From Ancistrus triradiatus (Eukaryota > Chordata > Actinopteri > Siluriformes > Loricariidae): DNA of 64,000 bases. This document shows, piece after piece, positions 24,988 through 36,299 of the stretch. Location: NCBI GenBank assembly GCA_025084515.1, contig JAJAGP010001331.1, forward strand, positions 140,016 through 204,015. Direction: 5' to 3'. How positions within the stretch are numbered: the first letter of the stretch is position 1; every line of letters begins with the position of its first letter. The notes under the pieces were generated by a model. That model saw only the letters and a list, made by a program, of their open reading frames with translations. It was not told where the DNA came from and ran no database searches. A program made the position numbers and the translations under genes.

Positions 24988-25477
24988 TTCTTTATTTAGC
25001 ACTTTTTAGAATGGAGCATTGTCTCAATGCAGTTTTACAAATATCTAGGCCTAAGGCTATAATTGAGCAAGTCTGGGGTGACAGTGGCAAGGAAAGACTC
25101 CTTAAATGTTAAAAGAAAGAAACCTTTGGTGCAAGATTCAAAAAGAGACCCAGCCTAGATGATATATAAACTATAAAGGAAGTCCCACTTTAACATTGTT
25201 AATTACCACATCGACGTTTGTCACGTCACCCAATCTGAAAACAGCCTCTCGTATGTTGGTTGGTGAGTAATACATTTAATAAAGTGGGTAATGCTATGAG
25301 TCATGAAATGATAGCAGAAGAACAGCTTTAGTGAAGCTGAAAGAACAGCGTGGTAGTGGAAGAGCAGCGTAGTGTGAAGAAGCTAACTGGTACCAGAAGA
25401 AGAGCTCGGAGAGAAAACTGCATATGTAGTTAGTTGTAGTTGCAGTAGTTGAAGTAGTATGAGTTAGAATATGGAGG
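24988..25477 (-). repeat. Minus-oriented retroposon inserted in the Tc1 element
   Basis: Contains the body shared with 30618-30830, 34098-34285 and 35605-35822 (GCATTGTCTCA, TGAGCAAG, GTGACAGTGGCAAGGAAAGA) and continues into unassigned DNA. TAAAT occurs at both junctions with the Tc1 sequence. Confidence 0.55.
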
Positions 25478-25555
25478 TAAATGCATTGAGTTGCTGCCCT
25501 GTGATTGGTTGATTAGATATTTGGGTCATTGAGCAGTTGAGCAGGTGTCTACATC

Positions 25556-26173
25556 AAGAAACAGCTCTTTGGAATATTGTGAAATCATGATGGGATAATC
25601 CGATTTTAAAGAACCTTGTGGACTCCACGCCATCTCGAGTGCATGCTATCATCACAGGAAAAGAGGGAACATATGAAATACTAATACATTCTGAAATATA
25701 TGTGTTTTATTCAACTATTCACTGACATTGTTATGATGATTCTATGATTTATAATGAAAAACAGCTAAATAGAAGCCTTTCTCGAGGGACTTTTGGCCCC
25801 TATATATGCAGTTTGAGGTGTCAGATTCTGGTTGCAGTATTTAAATTCTGTGCACGTCTTTCTCTATTCTTCCCCTAAGGAGAGAGAACTGGAGCTCCAG
25901 AGCTAGAATCAGCATGTGTACAGAGCAGCAGGGTTGTGATTGACAGCTTCCTGTCGTGCAAAAGGAGAGAGCGAGAGCGAGATAGAGAGAGCACTGCAAA
26001 AGTGGGCAAGAGAGAGGCTGAAAGAAAGAGAGATAGATGAGAAAGTGTGTTGTGTGTGACTGCGGTCTCACCTGTAGGCTTTCAAACCTCAACAACATCA
26101 GACCTGTTTATGTCTAGAGCTGTTTACAGAACGTAAAACACAAACCAACAGAAAGTTTCACTCTTGCATTATA
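25556..26173. other. Intergenic, no gene seen
   Basis: A GA-rich run at about 25965-26045; no gene recognised. Confidence 0.45.
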
Positions 26174-26620
26174 TTGAATCATTCAGACACTTCATTCAAA
26201 CCGGTTACAAATGAGGTTGAAACTCATTTAACTGTTATTTTAGAGTCAATGTCATTGCATAAAGGTCAAGGGCGCAAGCCTAAACTGAACACCCATGATC
26301 TCCGCTCCCTCAGACGGCACTGCATCAAGAACCGTCACTCATCACTAGCTGATAGAACCACATGGACCAGGGATTACTTTATCAAACCTTTATCAAGCAC
26401 TACAATACAGAGTTACATTCACAAACGCCACTTAAAACTTTACAAAAAAAAAAGAAGCCTTATGTTATAACCATGTCCAGAAGTGGCATCAACTTCTCTG
26501 GGCTCGGAGGCATCTGATATGGACCATCTCACAGTGTATTGTGGTCAGACCAATCAGCATTCCAGATCTTTTTCGGAAGAAATTGATGCCGTGTGCTCCA
26601 TTTCTGATTTTGGGTTGTAT
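26174..26620 (+). pseudogene. Tc1-like transposase fragment (lineage F)
   Basis: A plus-strand frame (ATG at 26174) includes KPKLNTHDLRSLRRHC, then TTIQSYIHKRHLKLYKKK. This is the second helix-turn-helix of the Tc1 paired-like DNA-binding domain (family pattern: GRP.KL..RD.R.L.R ... T...R.LH..G). The frame stops at 26468. Further downstream (26475-26600) broken frames still show VQKWHQLLWA- and FQIFFGR-like blocks from the catalytic part. No terminal repeats were found. Confidence 0.7.
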
Positions 26621-27369
26621 GTTAAATGTAGATTTTTGACATAAAATTTGGCATGTGCCTTAGTGTGAGCTTCCGTTGTCAGTGATCCAATAGTGTCGCC
26701 TTTTAAGGTCTCAGATCTTCATTGACTCTTTAATAGTTCATCGGCAGAACTACATTATGTCCTATGATGTTTTTCCCTGCAGAGATCTTCTTTTGTATGA
26801 TCCTCTCATAGGCCCAAGATTGAAACATGCTTCCTAGCCGATTGTTACTTAACTTGAAATGCTCTTAAAAAATCACAGGATTTAGACTCTCAGTCTGTTT
26901 CCTGCTATCTAATAGCCATTCCACACCTAAAGCCGGTTTGAACTCATGGTCCACCTAAGGAAAGCAGAACACACTTGTGCTGCAGATGAGTGTACCTATT
27001 CTATGATGTAATCCAGTCGAACCCTGCTCACTGAACACCTTATCAGAATTCTTGCTGGAACGTTCGGATTATTTTAATCTCCTATCCTGCTTTTTGAACC
27101 ACTCTGCCGTAATGAATAACAATTTAAAAATGCAACATGAGAAATGATATCTGGTGGGCAGCAAAGTGGTTAGTGCGGTCGCCTCACAGTTCCAGCATCC
27201 TGGGTCCTTATCGGGTCCTTATCGAGCTTTTTTGGACTGTAGAAGGGTTAACTTGGCATCCTGATGAAGCTGCCAGATGCTGCTGTTGTTAAAGTGTAAG
27301 GGTAGCTCACACTAAATACTTGATACTTAACATAGAACTTCTGATTTTTCAGTTTTTTTAATACTCAAA
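26621..27369. other. Intergenic with a retroposon head
   Basis: At about 27155-27215 a GTGGTTAGTGCGGTCGCCTC-type head of a fish retroposon is present. The rest is unassigned. Confidence 0.4.
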
Positions 27370-27896
27370 CAATAGTACCTCGGTACTCGACCACCTTGGA
27401 ACTTATCAAATTTGGTTCTCAACGCATTTTAACTAGAAAAATTTGTCAAGGTTCTCATCAAAGGTCGTTTGCTCGGTACTCGGCACTCTTGCTTATACAT
27501 GCATGATGAGTCATAGTGCAAATCCAGTGCAAATAAGTCTCCACGGGTCCTAAAAAGATTAGTTTATAAGAGCCAACCAAAACAGCAATTGAATGCTCCA
27601 GAACACAGGCTGCAGTTTGCTTAGCAGCTTAGTCCACCTTTAGAGTAAGTGTTTATATTTTACTTTTTTATCCATTACTCACTAAATTGAATTAGATGTT
27701 CCACACTTTATTATAAAAAACAGCACCTGTAGAATACAACTCCGTTAATACATATAGTGCCTTATACAGGGTGGATTTTCTGGGAGTGTGGAACAGATTC
27801 ATTCAGTTTACATTATTCCTTATGAAGAAACTTTGCTCAGTACTAGATTTTTGGTTCCCAACAAGCCTTCTGGCACAAATTAATGTGGTACCACTG
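27370..27896 (+). mobile_element. Tigger/pogo-like short element, both ends present
   Basis: Starts CAATAGTACCTCGGTACTCG and ends with the inverse GTGGTACCACTG, giving a 527-bp element with short terminal inverted repeats. The internal order is shared with 10570-11105 and 6547-6870. No transposase frame. Confidence 0.7.
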
Positions 27897-30617
27897 TTTG
27901 TTTTCCACCTAGCCAAGGGGTTCCACCTTGAGAGTTTCAGAGTTCCTCCAGGTCTGAGTGTATGGTAGCATAAGTCGGCCAGGGGTATCCCAGTGTCACA
28001 GTAACAAGTTGGGTTAGGGTTAGGGTGCCACTTCAGTACAAAATACTTTCCTTCACTTACTTAGAAGTTGACAGTAGAAATAATGTAGGGTCAATATAAT
28101 CTGTACAGTCTGTTCAGAACCTCTCAGCGTTCCATACAGTCAGTTTTGTCACTGAGTTTGATATTACTTATACCAAGTTTCAGAAAATCCATACATTCCA
28201 ATGGACTGTGCATCGTCTTCATTCTTGACCAACCAAATGGGAACCCTTTTTATTGTTGTGCATGCTGGACTGATTTTCAGAGAACAAGACAGTCAGCACA
28301 TGTTTTTTTTTTTTATTAATTTCACTTATCAGCATTGCAGAAGTCAGAGCTGAGAATCCATTAATAACACTGGTGAGACTTTTTGATGATGAGTAGTTGC
28401 AAAATATGCGAGATCAGCAAAGACTGTAAAGATTGTCGGTATCTTACATTACTTTTATTGAATGATTTGTTTTCTTGCTACTCTATATTTTTTGTATACA
28501 GGCAGAGGGTGGATTGGTTTGTGGTGAGCTAACACGTAATGCTTGTGGTGAATCTTTGCTTGCCAAGCACACTCTGTCACAAGATAAACCCTGATCGTAC
28601 TGATGTGTGAGGAGAAAAACATGCCGGCCTAAAAAAACACTCCGATTTTTAGATATTAGATTTGTGATTTGTGGTTTTTAAGAGTATGTCTGTTGCAGTC
28701 CTGAACACAAACTTTGTGGCCAACTAAGGAAAATATGATGCATTTCTCCACCTTTTAGAATAAGTTTAAGACTTGAATAAAATTGGCATGAGTTAAAACT
28801 TTCCCTGACGAACTACTTACTGATGGTTCCCATTTAAGCTTGTTCCCCTCCAACACTGTTGTTTCATTTAGGAAATCAACAAAACATGTCATTTGACATT
28901 AGGTGCCCAAACTGTTGAGTAAGCCTTACCCAATTTAGCTCGTGAAAGCAATTTTGCAATAATGGAGAAAGACATGCTGACTAGTTACTTGGCTTCATAA
29001 TGCTACGGATTTACTTATTATTACTTGGCACCCTAGTAATGCCAGTCTTTATTTATTGGCGAGACATTGTATACCTCCTGAGTGTTGCTCCCACCTTTGT
29101 GTGTAACCAACACTTTCACTTCTCAAAGCTAAAATACGAGCTGCGATCTAAGCCAATATACTGAGCTTAGGTAAATCCCTAATAATGATGTTTATCCACA
29201 TTAATCCACAGTATTTTGTGCAATTCAAGCAAGACTACATGTCAGTTTTTATACGTACCTTATGTAAGCAACGCAAAATAGCTGTGTCATGCAAAGACTA
29301 CATAATCATCAAGTTCTACTACTCAGATCTCACTTTAGGAGACAGTAGCAAGTCATATCAAGAGTCGCTGTGGAATAGAGTACCCACAATTGCAAGCTTT
29401 CACCACAAGAAATACGTTACCAGAATAAAAAAAAACATGTTGTGGCTTTCCTCTTGGCAGAGCTTAAAAAATGTGTTTATTTTCTATGAATAACCAGGTG
29501 ATTAATGCGTTAGACCAGTGTAGTTCTCTCAGTCATCTTTTACAGTTGGCAAGTGGCATTAAAATTAGTTTTTTTTATTGCTTTATTGCTCTATGGTTAG
29601 TGAGGGTTTAAGTAGTTGCAGCATTTAATGAGGCCATAATACTGTAGTGTTGGGAGCAGGTCCAGTATGCCAGGTTTCATTTATTTATTTATTTATTTTG
29701 GACTAAAGTGCCATCTAATTACTATTTATAGTTCCATGGGTTTCCATAATGGTGTTGCATGTATGATTTGGTGAGCTCCCTCATTTTCCACCCCTTAGTT
29801 TAAGCCTCATACTGTTCTTGCAGCAGCTATTTCAGCACTTGCAGGCCAGTTCTTAAAGTTTCACAAGATTCCTGGTGTCTCTTCTTCAGTGATACATAGG
29901 TGTCAGAAATTAGATGGATCATCACAAAATAAACAAGAGTGAACAAGGGAATTCTAGCAAGAGCAACCCGGCAATACCAGAATAAGAGACAGCCCTGGGA
30001 CCACTGAAGCAACAGTGACAGAGATGCCCAATGTGACCCAGGTATCAATACTCCTGCCTGGCATTTCTGGGAGGAGCTAGCCTACCCTGTCACCACCAGG
30101 TGATGGAAGCTGACTAGCACGAGATGATGACAACACCAATGGAGAATTCAGCGCTACTGGCGTTTCAAGCAGAAAAAACGGCAGACATTCAGCGGAGGTG
30201 GCTTGGCTAACAACGGCATAAAAAGGGTGAGACAATGAACGTGTTAGCAGTGGAGTTGAGCACTCTGGTCTGCCAGGCCGACCCTCTGGAGGTGCAGCAG
30301 GACCTGGCTCAGGAAGCCTGCCTGGGCATGCTGACGCCTGACTGATTACCTACAACGGCATGCTTGAGCAGAGGAAATGATGCAGCATATAGAAACCAAA
30401 CAGCTACACTTTCACAGTTTATGTGGTGCAGAAAGCAAGAACACAAAGTGTGACATAATAGATAACCATAGCCGGCGGCATACGAGTGGAAGCCAGGCAG
30501 GGAGCTGTGGTGGCTACATTCTACGCTGGGTCGATTCAAGCAGTGGCAAAGGCTTTGGTCCCTCGAACTTTGACTCCATGACTTTAGTTCGCTCTTAGAT
30601 TTATCATCTACGCCGCC
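27897..30617. other. Intergenic, no gene seen
   Basis: Mostly AT-rich spacer. A short GGGTTAGGGTTAGGG run sits at about 28012-28026 (telomere-type hexamers, too few to mean much). An open frame at 29185-29493 has no family resemblance. Confidence 0.4.
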
Positions 30618-30830
30618 CAAGGAGGTTGGGTCCCTTTTTGAGTCTTGGTCCTCCCAAGGTTTCTTCCTAGAACTAGGGAGTTTTTCCTTGCCACTGTCGC
30701 CCTAGGCTTGCTCAATTTGGGATTGGACGTAGTTATTAGGAGATAATCTAAACTTGTAAAGTTGCTTTGAGACAATGCTCCATTGTAAAAAGCGCTATAT
30801 AAATAAATCTGACTTGACTTGACTCTTGAC
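30618..30830 (+). repeat. Fish retroposon 3' part ending in GACTT repeats
   Basis: Order: CTCCCAAGGTTTCTTCC, GGGAGTTTTTCCTTGCCACT, CTAGGCTTGCTCA, AAGCGCTATATAAATAAA, then TGACTTGACTTGACT. The same body occurs inverted at 34098-34285, 35605-35822 and 24988-25165. Confidence 0.8.
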
Positions 30831-31463
30831 TGTGCTGGTGGATACCTAGTGCATTACACTGTCTGTATAAACTAGAAATCTACTGACAGAACCAGTCTCC
30901 TTGGACTAGTTCACCAAATGGCATAAGGCGTGACCAGATGGCTGACTGATCGGATAGCCAGGGAATGACAGTGGGGCACAGGTGTGCCAGAAGTGTGCTT
31001 ACAAGTCGCTCCAGCAAAAATTGTCAGAAGTCATGTACCAGGTTCGGATGGGGTGGAGGTTGGTCATGGTACACAGAAGCTGACTGGTCCATATGACTGG
31101 CGGGTATCCATGGAGGGACTGTCATGCACCACACCACATGGACGACTATAAAATCAACAAATACAGGCATGAAACAGAATGCTATAGTTGCCCATATTTT
31201 TATTCTAATTTGCTAGAGACATCTGACCCTTGGATGGGAAGCTGTGCCATCGGCAGCCTCCCTGGCTAGTGGCAGCCTTTGAGTGGCATCTTCAGTGGTT
31301 CTCAGATTGCATTGCAGGTCCGATCTGCAACTTCAGTCTTAACAGTTGCTAAAGTGAGAAATGCAGTTTGAAAAATGTGGATTATATGCTTGGTGTTTGT
31401 TTAAAAGCATATGACTACTTGGTGACAGACACGGGAATTCACTCAGGGAAATATCGATGTATG
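30831..31463. other. Intergenic, no gene seen
   Basis: Nothing recognised. Confidence 0.4.
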
Positions 31464-31862
31464 GAGGTAGGTGCCACTTAACGTCCACATTAGGTTCTGG
31501 GAATCAGTACGTTGACCGAAATGGACGTTGTCCGGACATTACCATAGTCACACAGCACTGTAGTTTAGATACTTTGCACATAGTTTTTTTTATTTTAAAC
31601 AGTGATAGAAATTAAAACACAATTTGGAAACATCTACATTACAGTAATTCTCATCTTTTCTAATACTTGAAACCCTTAACGGAAACGCAAACAAAATAGA
31701 AAGTAGAACAATAAGAGTCAGCAAGTGTTTCAAAGGTTTGTTTGTACTAGTTTTCTGTCATCAGACATGAATTAGATGTATATAAGACAGATTTTTATTT
31801 GCTATTACAATTCATAAGACCTCGAACGTTAAAGCGAACAGACGTTAAATGGCACATACCTG
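31464..31862. mobile_element. MITE with GGTATGTGCC-type termini
   Basis: Left end GAGGTAGGTGCCACTTAACG and right end, inverted, CAGGTATGTGCCATTTAACG, followed by TA. The interior is short and non-coding. Probably a mariner-superfamily (Tigger/pogo-like) derivative, judged by termini and TA target. Confidence 0.65.
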
Positions 31863-31953
31863 TATCGCGATATCGATTTTCAAAAATATTACTACCAATA
31901 TTAGGTAAGGAAAGTGAATCCCTAGGAAGAATCACAAACTGCTTGCAGTGTGT

Positions 31954-31959
31954 TTTATT
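31954..31959 (-). promoter_or_regulatory. ccr9: Probable ccr9 poly(A) signal
   Basis: AATAAA on the minus strand, about 515 bases after the ccr9 stop codon, and the first canonical hexamer met downstream of the gene. Confidence 0.5.
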
Positions 31960-32474
31960 TAAGCACATATAAAACATTACAAAATACCACAAACAAAGCA
32001 GATACATAGTTATTTACACAACTTTACAATTTTCTACTCAAAACGCAAAGATTCATTCAAGAAATGAATTCAGAGAGTGTAGTTAGACTGCAAAAATCCA
32101 GGCTACATTTAAACTTCAAAAAAGTTTTTTTGTGGCAAAGCATATTTACCACACAGAGTTTAGACAAACTTCTGTACATAATTTACAGTAATAGTGGCAA
32201 TCAACTCCTCGCGCAAAACACGAGAGTAAACATGTATTGACGGTTTTTGTGAGAATCTTCTCTTCCAGGAGTAATGTGTGTATTTCAGGTTTGTGTATTA
32301 TTTGTTTTAATGATATGCTTGCACTGGCATTTGGTCTGAGGTTCTAACTGTCCATGTACAGCCCAGTAACATGAGAAGAATGAGTAGCTGAAGATGTATG
32401 GATGGAGTGATATGGCGTGATAGCTGTGATGCTGAGCATTGGCAGCTGCATTTATGATCGGTCTAAAAAGGTGA

Positions 32475-33515
32475 CTACAAAGATAGGGCAGGGGTGGTGT
32501 CAGTGTCAGACATGACCGATGGTCTCTTTGGAACGACCTGAGATTTGTTGATCCCGCCAACCCCTGAGGTTAAGCACTGACACAAATGGAGCAGATCCTT
32601 CCTGAAGCGGACCCCAACGAAAGCGTACAGGATGGGGTTCAGGCAACAGTGGGTGTAAGCCAGACTTTTCACGATCTGTCCGGCAACATCGAAGTAGTTA
32701 GCGACGTTGCAGTCTGTCATGGTGGCGTTAAAAGCCTGAGCTGCCTCTATAACCAGATGCCCGTTGTACGGCAGCTGGGAGAGGATGAAAGCCGCGACCA
32801 CTGCGAAGATGACCCTGAGCGCTTTGTGCTTCTCAAAGTTGCGAGCCTGCATCAGGCTGCGGATGATCACGGAATAGCAAGCCACCATGACCAGCAGCGG
32901 GAGACAGAAGCCGACAGAGATTTGCAGGGATATCACCAGGACTTTGGTCAGGTTTTTGTCATTGGAAGGGTAGACGAGCCTGCAGGAGGGACTGCTGTGC
33001 TCTATTTGCGTCACCTCAGCAAAGAGGATCTCAGGCAGCGACAGAAGACAAGAGAGCAGCCACACAACCAGGCAGGTCAGTTTGCTATAGAACATCCGCT
33101 TGCTTTTGAAGTTGTGGGCCTCGGTGACGTGGACAATGGCTATGTAACGGTCCACGCTGATGCAGGTCAGGAGAAGCATGCTGGCGTAGAAGTTGATCTT
33201 GTAGACGGCTTGGACTCCCCTGCAGATACTGAGGTTAAACACCCAGCCTTGCGTGGCGTCCGTGGCCCAGAAAGGCAACGTGCCCAGGAAGAGGAGATCA
33301 GCCACTGCCAAGTTGAGCAGGTAGACATCCGTCATGGTTTTGAGGCGGTTTCGCACTGTGGTGTAGATCCACACGACAAGTAAGTTGCCCAGAGCTCCCA
33401 GTACAAAGATGATCCAGTAGAGAGGGGGTTCGTAGGATTTACGGAAGTCTCTCACCCAAATCTTCGTACACATCCCATTCCAATTGTCGTCATAGTCTGC
33501 ACTTTCGTTAGTACT
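32475..33515 (-). CDS. ccr9: C-C chemokine receptor type 9, main coding exon
   Basis: A seven-helix class A GPCR. In mammals CCR9 binds CCL25, couples through Gi and guides thymocytes and gut-homing lymphocytes; that role is inferred here from family membership. This exon encodes residues 22-367 of a 367-residue protein (human CCR9 is 369). It begins after a TTTTTTCAG acceptor. Visible marks: Asn-Glu-Ser sequon at 24-26; Tyr29 in a DYDD context (likely sulfated); Cys37 and Cys290 for the N-terminus/loop 3 disulfide; Cys119 and Cys199 for the TM3/loop 2 disulfide; DRYIAIV at 143-149; NPILY at 314-318; sequons at 209 and 284. TM1 is about 53-75 and TM7 about 297-320. KTMTDVYLLNLAVADLLFL in TM2, PEILF, HKAL and the terminal ALSL support CCR9 over other CC receptors. 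The frame is intact. The ccr9a/ccr9b paralog cannot be decided. Confidence 0.93.
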   Translation of the reverse strand, partial: STNESADYDDNWNGMCTKIWVRDFRKSYEPPLYWIIFVLGALGNLLVVWIYTTVRNRLKTMTDVYLLNLAVADLLFLGTLPFWATDATQGWVFNLSICRGVQAVYKINFYASMLLLTCISVDRYIAIVHVTEAHNFKSKRMFYSKLTCLVVWLLSCLLSLPEILFAEVTQIEHSSPSCRLVYPSNDKNLTKVLVISLQISVGFCLPLLVMVACYSVIIRSLMQARNFEKHKALRVIFAVVAAFILSQLPYNGHLVIEAAQAFNATMTDCNVANYFDVAGQIVKSLAYTHCCLNPILYAFVGVRFRKDLLHLCQCLTSGVGGINKSQVVPKRPSVMSDTDTTPALSL

Positions 33516-34097
33516 CTGAAAAAAAGAACAGGTGACATTTACATTTACAGCCTTTAGCAGACGTTCCTAATAAGGAATGAGACCCTAATAAGTGAACTGA
33601 GCAGAGAGTAAGTGACTGAACAGAAGCATCACTGCCAAGTCCATTTATTATAAGTAACTTTGGGCTTATGTTTCTGCCATGTCACTTTCTGATAATGGTA
33701 GTCGTGGCATTTTTTGGGCTTGTTTCTAAATCGTAGTTGCTGATTTGGGCTTGCTCCTTGATCCTGTCTCTCTCTGCTATACCTGTCTAATAAAGTGAAA
33801 CTGCTAGTTTGTCCTGTTACATGTTCCATCCATCCCCTACAAATCAAAATCACTCCACTAATGTGGTGTCTTGTTTGAGAGGAAAGTAGCTAAGGACTGC
33901 TTGAAAACTCACTTTTTTGAAAATAACTCACTAACAGTCACTAAATATAGAGACAACATAGTTTTATTCCATTATTCATTCCTCATTTTTTGTTGGCCAG
34001 TTGGTTTTGTTCATCGTCTTTAGAGTTAACAATTTGGTTGTTTGCTTATGATATGCAAAATACATATATAAATTGAACAAGTAGTCTATTACAATGC

Positions 34098-34285
34098 AGC
34101 ATTGTCTCAAAGAAGCTTTGCAATTTTAGATGATCTTCTGTTATCTAAGCCCAATCCCAAACTGAGCAAGCCTAGGGTGACAGTGGCAAGGAAAAACTCC
34201 CTAAACGGTATAAGCAAGAAACCTTGGGAGGACCAAGACTGAAGAAGGCACCCATCCTCCTTGGTTGTCTTACAGGATGTATCTA
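34098..34285 (-). repeat. Fish retroposon body within the ccr9 intron
   Basis: Reverse complement of the 30618-30830 body: GCATTGTCTCA, CTGAGCAAGCCTAGGGTGAC, GGCAAGGAAAAACTCCCTAA, AGAAACCTTGGGAGGACCAA. Confidence 0.8.
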
Positions 34286-34859
34286 ATACGTTTATAGTAG
34301 TAGTTTAAATAAACAGAAGCTAAATAAATATTAGCAGAGAGAACATATTTAAAAAGCTATTTTAGAGAAAATGTAATATTATGAAGAGTATAATAAAATA
34401 CAGAATATAAGAAGTGCGGCATATAAATAAAATATTGAATAAACTATAAACTGAACAAGTGGTCTCCCTCTCACATTGTGGTAGGTCGCTTGTTTTGGGC
34501 TTTTTTTAAATTTTATTATTATACCAGCAAAGTCTTTTGGGTTTCTTTCCATAGACCTGGAGGTGCATCATTTCTTTCGTGATATATCATATCCTCCAAT
34601 GGTGCATAAGAGCGTCCTGTGGCCGCCTTATGGGCACGGTTTGACAGTGTAACCCTTTTCCCTAAGTCACTGGATGTGTGCCAGCCCTGGAAGGCTGTTT
34701 TTCTATCAACTGTCTCTCACGTTTACAGTTTCAGAGAGGGCTTTCATGCTTCAAACACCCCACTTCCTGTCTCTGGGGTTTCTTGAGTACTGACTGTCTC
34801 TCACCATGCTAGGGCACAGTCTTCCTAAGCCAGGCAGCTAAGAACATTTTCCAAACTCA

Positions 34860-35030
34860 GCTCAGCTGCAGGTGCGCATCGCTAGCGACAAAACCACACC
34901 AGAGCACCACAACCTCCTTTTTGTGCCGACCCCGGGGGGCGACATAAACGGGGCCGCCGCGCACGTCGAAAACCGAACGGCTCTACGCGCTGACACAGAT
35001 GCTGAACTGAGATACCGGTATGTGTGACGC
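34860..35030. other. GC- and CpG-rich patch in the ccr9 intron
   Basis: A local GC-rich patch (ACCCCGGGGGGCGACATAAA near 34929, GGGGCCGCCGCGCACGTCG near 34950) in otherwise AT-rich DNA. No reading frame or RNA family is recognised. It could be a repeat end or a regulatory element. Confidence 0.3.
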
Positions 35031-35384
35031 ACGCAGTGGAAAGAGCTGTGAGACGTTTTTCTTTTTTTGTAATAAAAAGATGGGGAGGTCGATCCATATC
35101 AGCTGTCTAGGTGACTGAGACTTAAAATTGTTCGTTAGGTGGAAAATTGTAACCTGGTAGTTGTAATATGTGCAAAGTTTCACAACTTTGTATGAACAGG
35201 CAGGCAAACAGAACAATAACAACAACAGGAAAATGGGCATTACCACTAAAACCCACCACGTTTGGCTCCTCCCTCTAGAGCTTTTACTTGTAGTGCATTC
35301 CGTCTTTACACACAACGTGGTACTGTGTGGTAAATTACAAACACAGTGGAACAAACTGTAATATCTGAAATCAGGAATACTTAC

Positions 35385-35447
35385 ATCTTCTGTGGACCAA
35401 AAATTTAGATCATCTGTAGTCTGTGTTGGGGAGCTTCCATAATCCAT
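35385..35447 (-). CDS. ccr9: ccr9 first coding exon (extracellular N-terminus)
   Basis: Encodes residues 1-21, MDYGSSPTQTTDDLNFWSTED, then a GTAAGT donor in phase 0 that joins the 32475-33515 exon. The start has a strong context (GAAATGG). The acidic, tyrosine-bearing DYGS segment matches the DYGS segment of mammalian CCR9, in the ligand-binding extracellular tail. The exon extends 3 bases upstream to a TTATCATTAG acceptor at 35451, so an untranslated exon probably precedes it. Confidence 0.85.
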
Positions 35448-35604
35448 TTCCTAATGATAAATGAGATATAAGATATTGTAAATAATATACATTTTGGTTT
35501 GTTTTACTTTACTTTACTTTACTTAGCTGCTGCTTTTATTTACTGGCTATGCAAACTACACTGGAAAATCCAGTACTTGCATCAATCTATAAATTCTATA
35601 TTCT

Positions 35605-35822
35605 AAGTCAAAGTCAGATTTATGTGTGTATTGCTTCTTACGATATAGCATTGTCTCACAGCAGCTTTACAATTTTAGATTATCTTCTAATATCTAAGCC
35701 CAATGCCGAACTGAGCAAGCCTAGGGCGACAGAGGCAAGGAAAAACCCCCTAAACGTTATAAGGGAGAAACCTTGGGGGAACCAAGACTCAAAAAGGGAC
35801 CCATCCTGCTTGGGCGGCTTAG
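35605..35822 (-). repeat. Fish retroposon body upstream of ccr9 exon 1
   Basis: Minus-oriented copy of the 30618-30830 family, beginning with AAGTCAAAGTCAGATTT (inverse of the GACTT tail) and including GCATTGTCTCACAGCAGCTT and GGCAAGGAAAAACCCCCTAA. It lies inside the probable first intron. Confidence 0.8.
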
Positions 35823-36185
35823 ATGATATATGTAGGAATAAAACTATATGTAAGAAAAAAAGTTATCTAATTAATAGGTTTTTAGTAATAGTTTAATAAA
35901 TAGAAGTGAAATAAATATTAAGAGATAACATATTTTAAAAACTTGCTTAAAATACAAAATAATATGTAGACTAATATTTTAGAGAAAATTTAATTTTAGG
36001 AAGAGTATAACAAAACTATATAAATAAAATTTGGAATAACATATTGTAAAAAAATATGCATATCAGAGTCCCTGTAGGGTCTTGTGTCCTCAGCAGGAAA
36101 AGTATGAAATGACAATAAGAGTTTTTTGAAAGCTGAATTCCTGAAAACAAGTGATTAAAAATGAAATCTTTCAATAGATACTTAC

Positions 36186-36262
36186 AGTTAATAATGAAAC
36201 CGGCTCAGTCTCAGTCAGGGTGAATTCTGAAGCAGTGTGTGACAGCAGGTGAAGTTTGTAAT
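36186..36262 (-). other. ccr9: Probable ccr9 5' untranslated exon
   Basis: Ends at a GTAAGT donor (36180-36185) and begins roughly 25-30 bases after the TATA box. Splicing to the acceptor at 35451 would place GAAATGG just after the junction. The exon is inferred from signals only; the start of transcription is estimated. Confidence 0.5.
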
Positions 36263-36287
36263 AACCCCTCCTTTGTGTCATGAACTC

Positions 36288-36295
36288 ATTATAAA
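36288..36295 (-). promoter_or_regulatory. ccr9: Candidate ccr9 TATA box
   Basis: TTTATAAT on the minus strand, followed at a suitable distance by the candidate first exon and its donor site. Confidence 0.45.
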
Positions 36296-36299
36296 GCCT

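Larger units (their letters stand above)
23510..25555 (-). mobile_element. Tc1-like transposon (lineage D) with three nested insertions
   Basis: On the minus strand this is a Tc1-like element whose transposase DNA can be followed in pieces. The C-terminal part is at 23560-23740 (on the plus strand the reverse complement shows CAAGGTGCTGGAAACATTCC and GGTGCTCCAGTGGATTGAGA), where the family motif SPDLNPIEHLW would lie. The middle is at 24207-24585 and the N-terminal part at 24791-24985, with the end piece at 25478-25555. The insertions are at 23755-24191, 24587-24790 and about 24988-25477. Frames are broken; it is inactive. Confidence 0.75.
33516..35384 (-). other. ccr9: ccr9 intron between the two coding exons
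   Basis: Bounded by GTAAGT (35379-35384) and CAG (33516-33518) on the minus strand, phase 0. It holds a SINE tail fragment at 33532-33562 (CATTTACAGCCTTTAGCAGA), a minus-oriented retroposon at 34098-34285 and a CpG-rich patch at 34860-35030. Confidence 0.85.

Noticed and set aside
28012..28026. Telomere-like GGGTTA hexamers
   Set aside because: Only two to three units, within the range expected by chance.
32586..33383. Open frame of 265 codons on the plus strand
   Set aside because: It lies antisense to the intact ccr9 exon; its composition is what the opposite strand of that exon gives, and it resembles no family.
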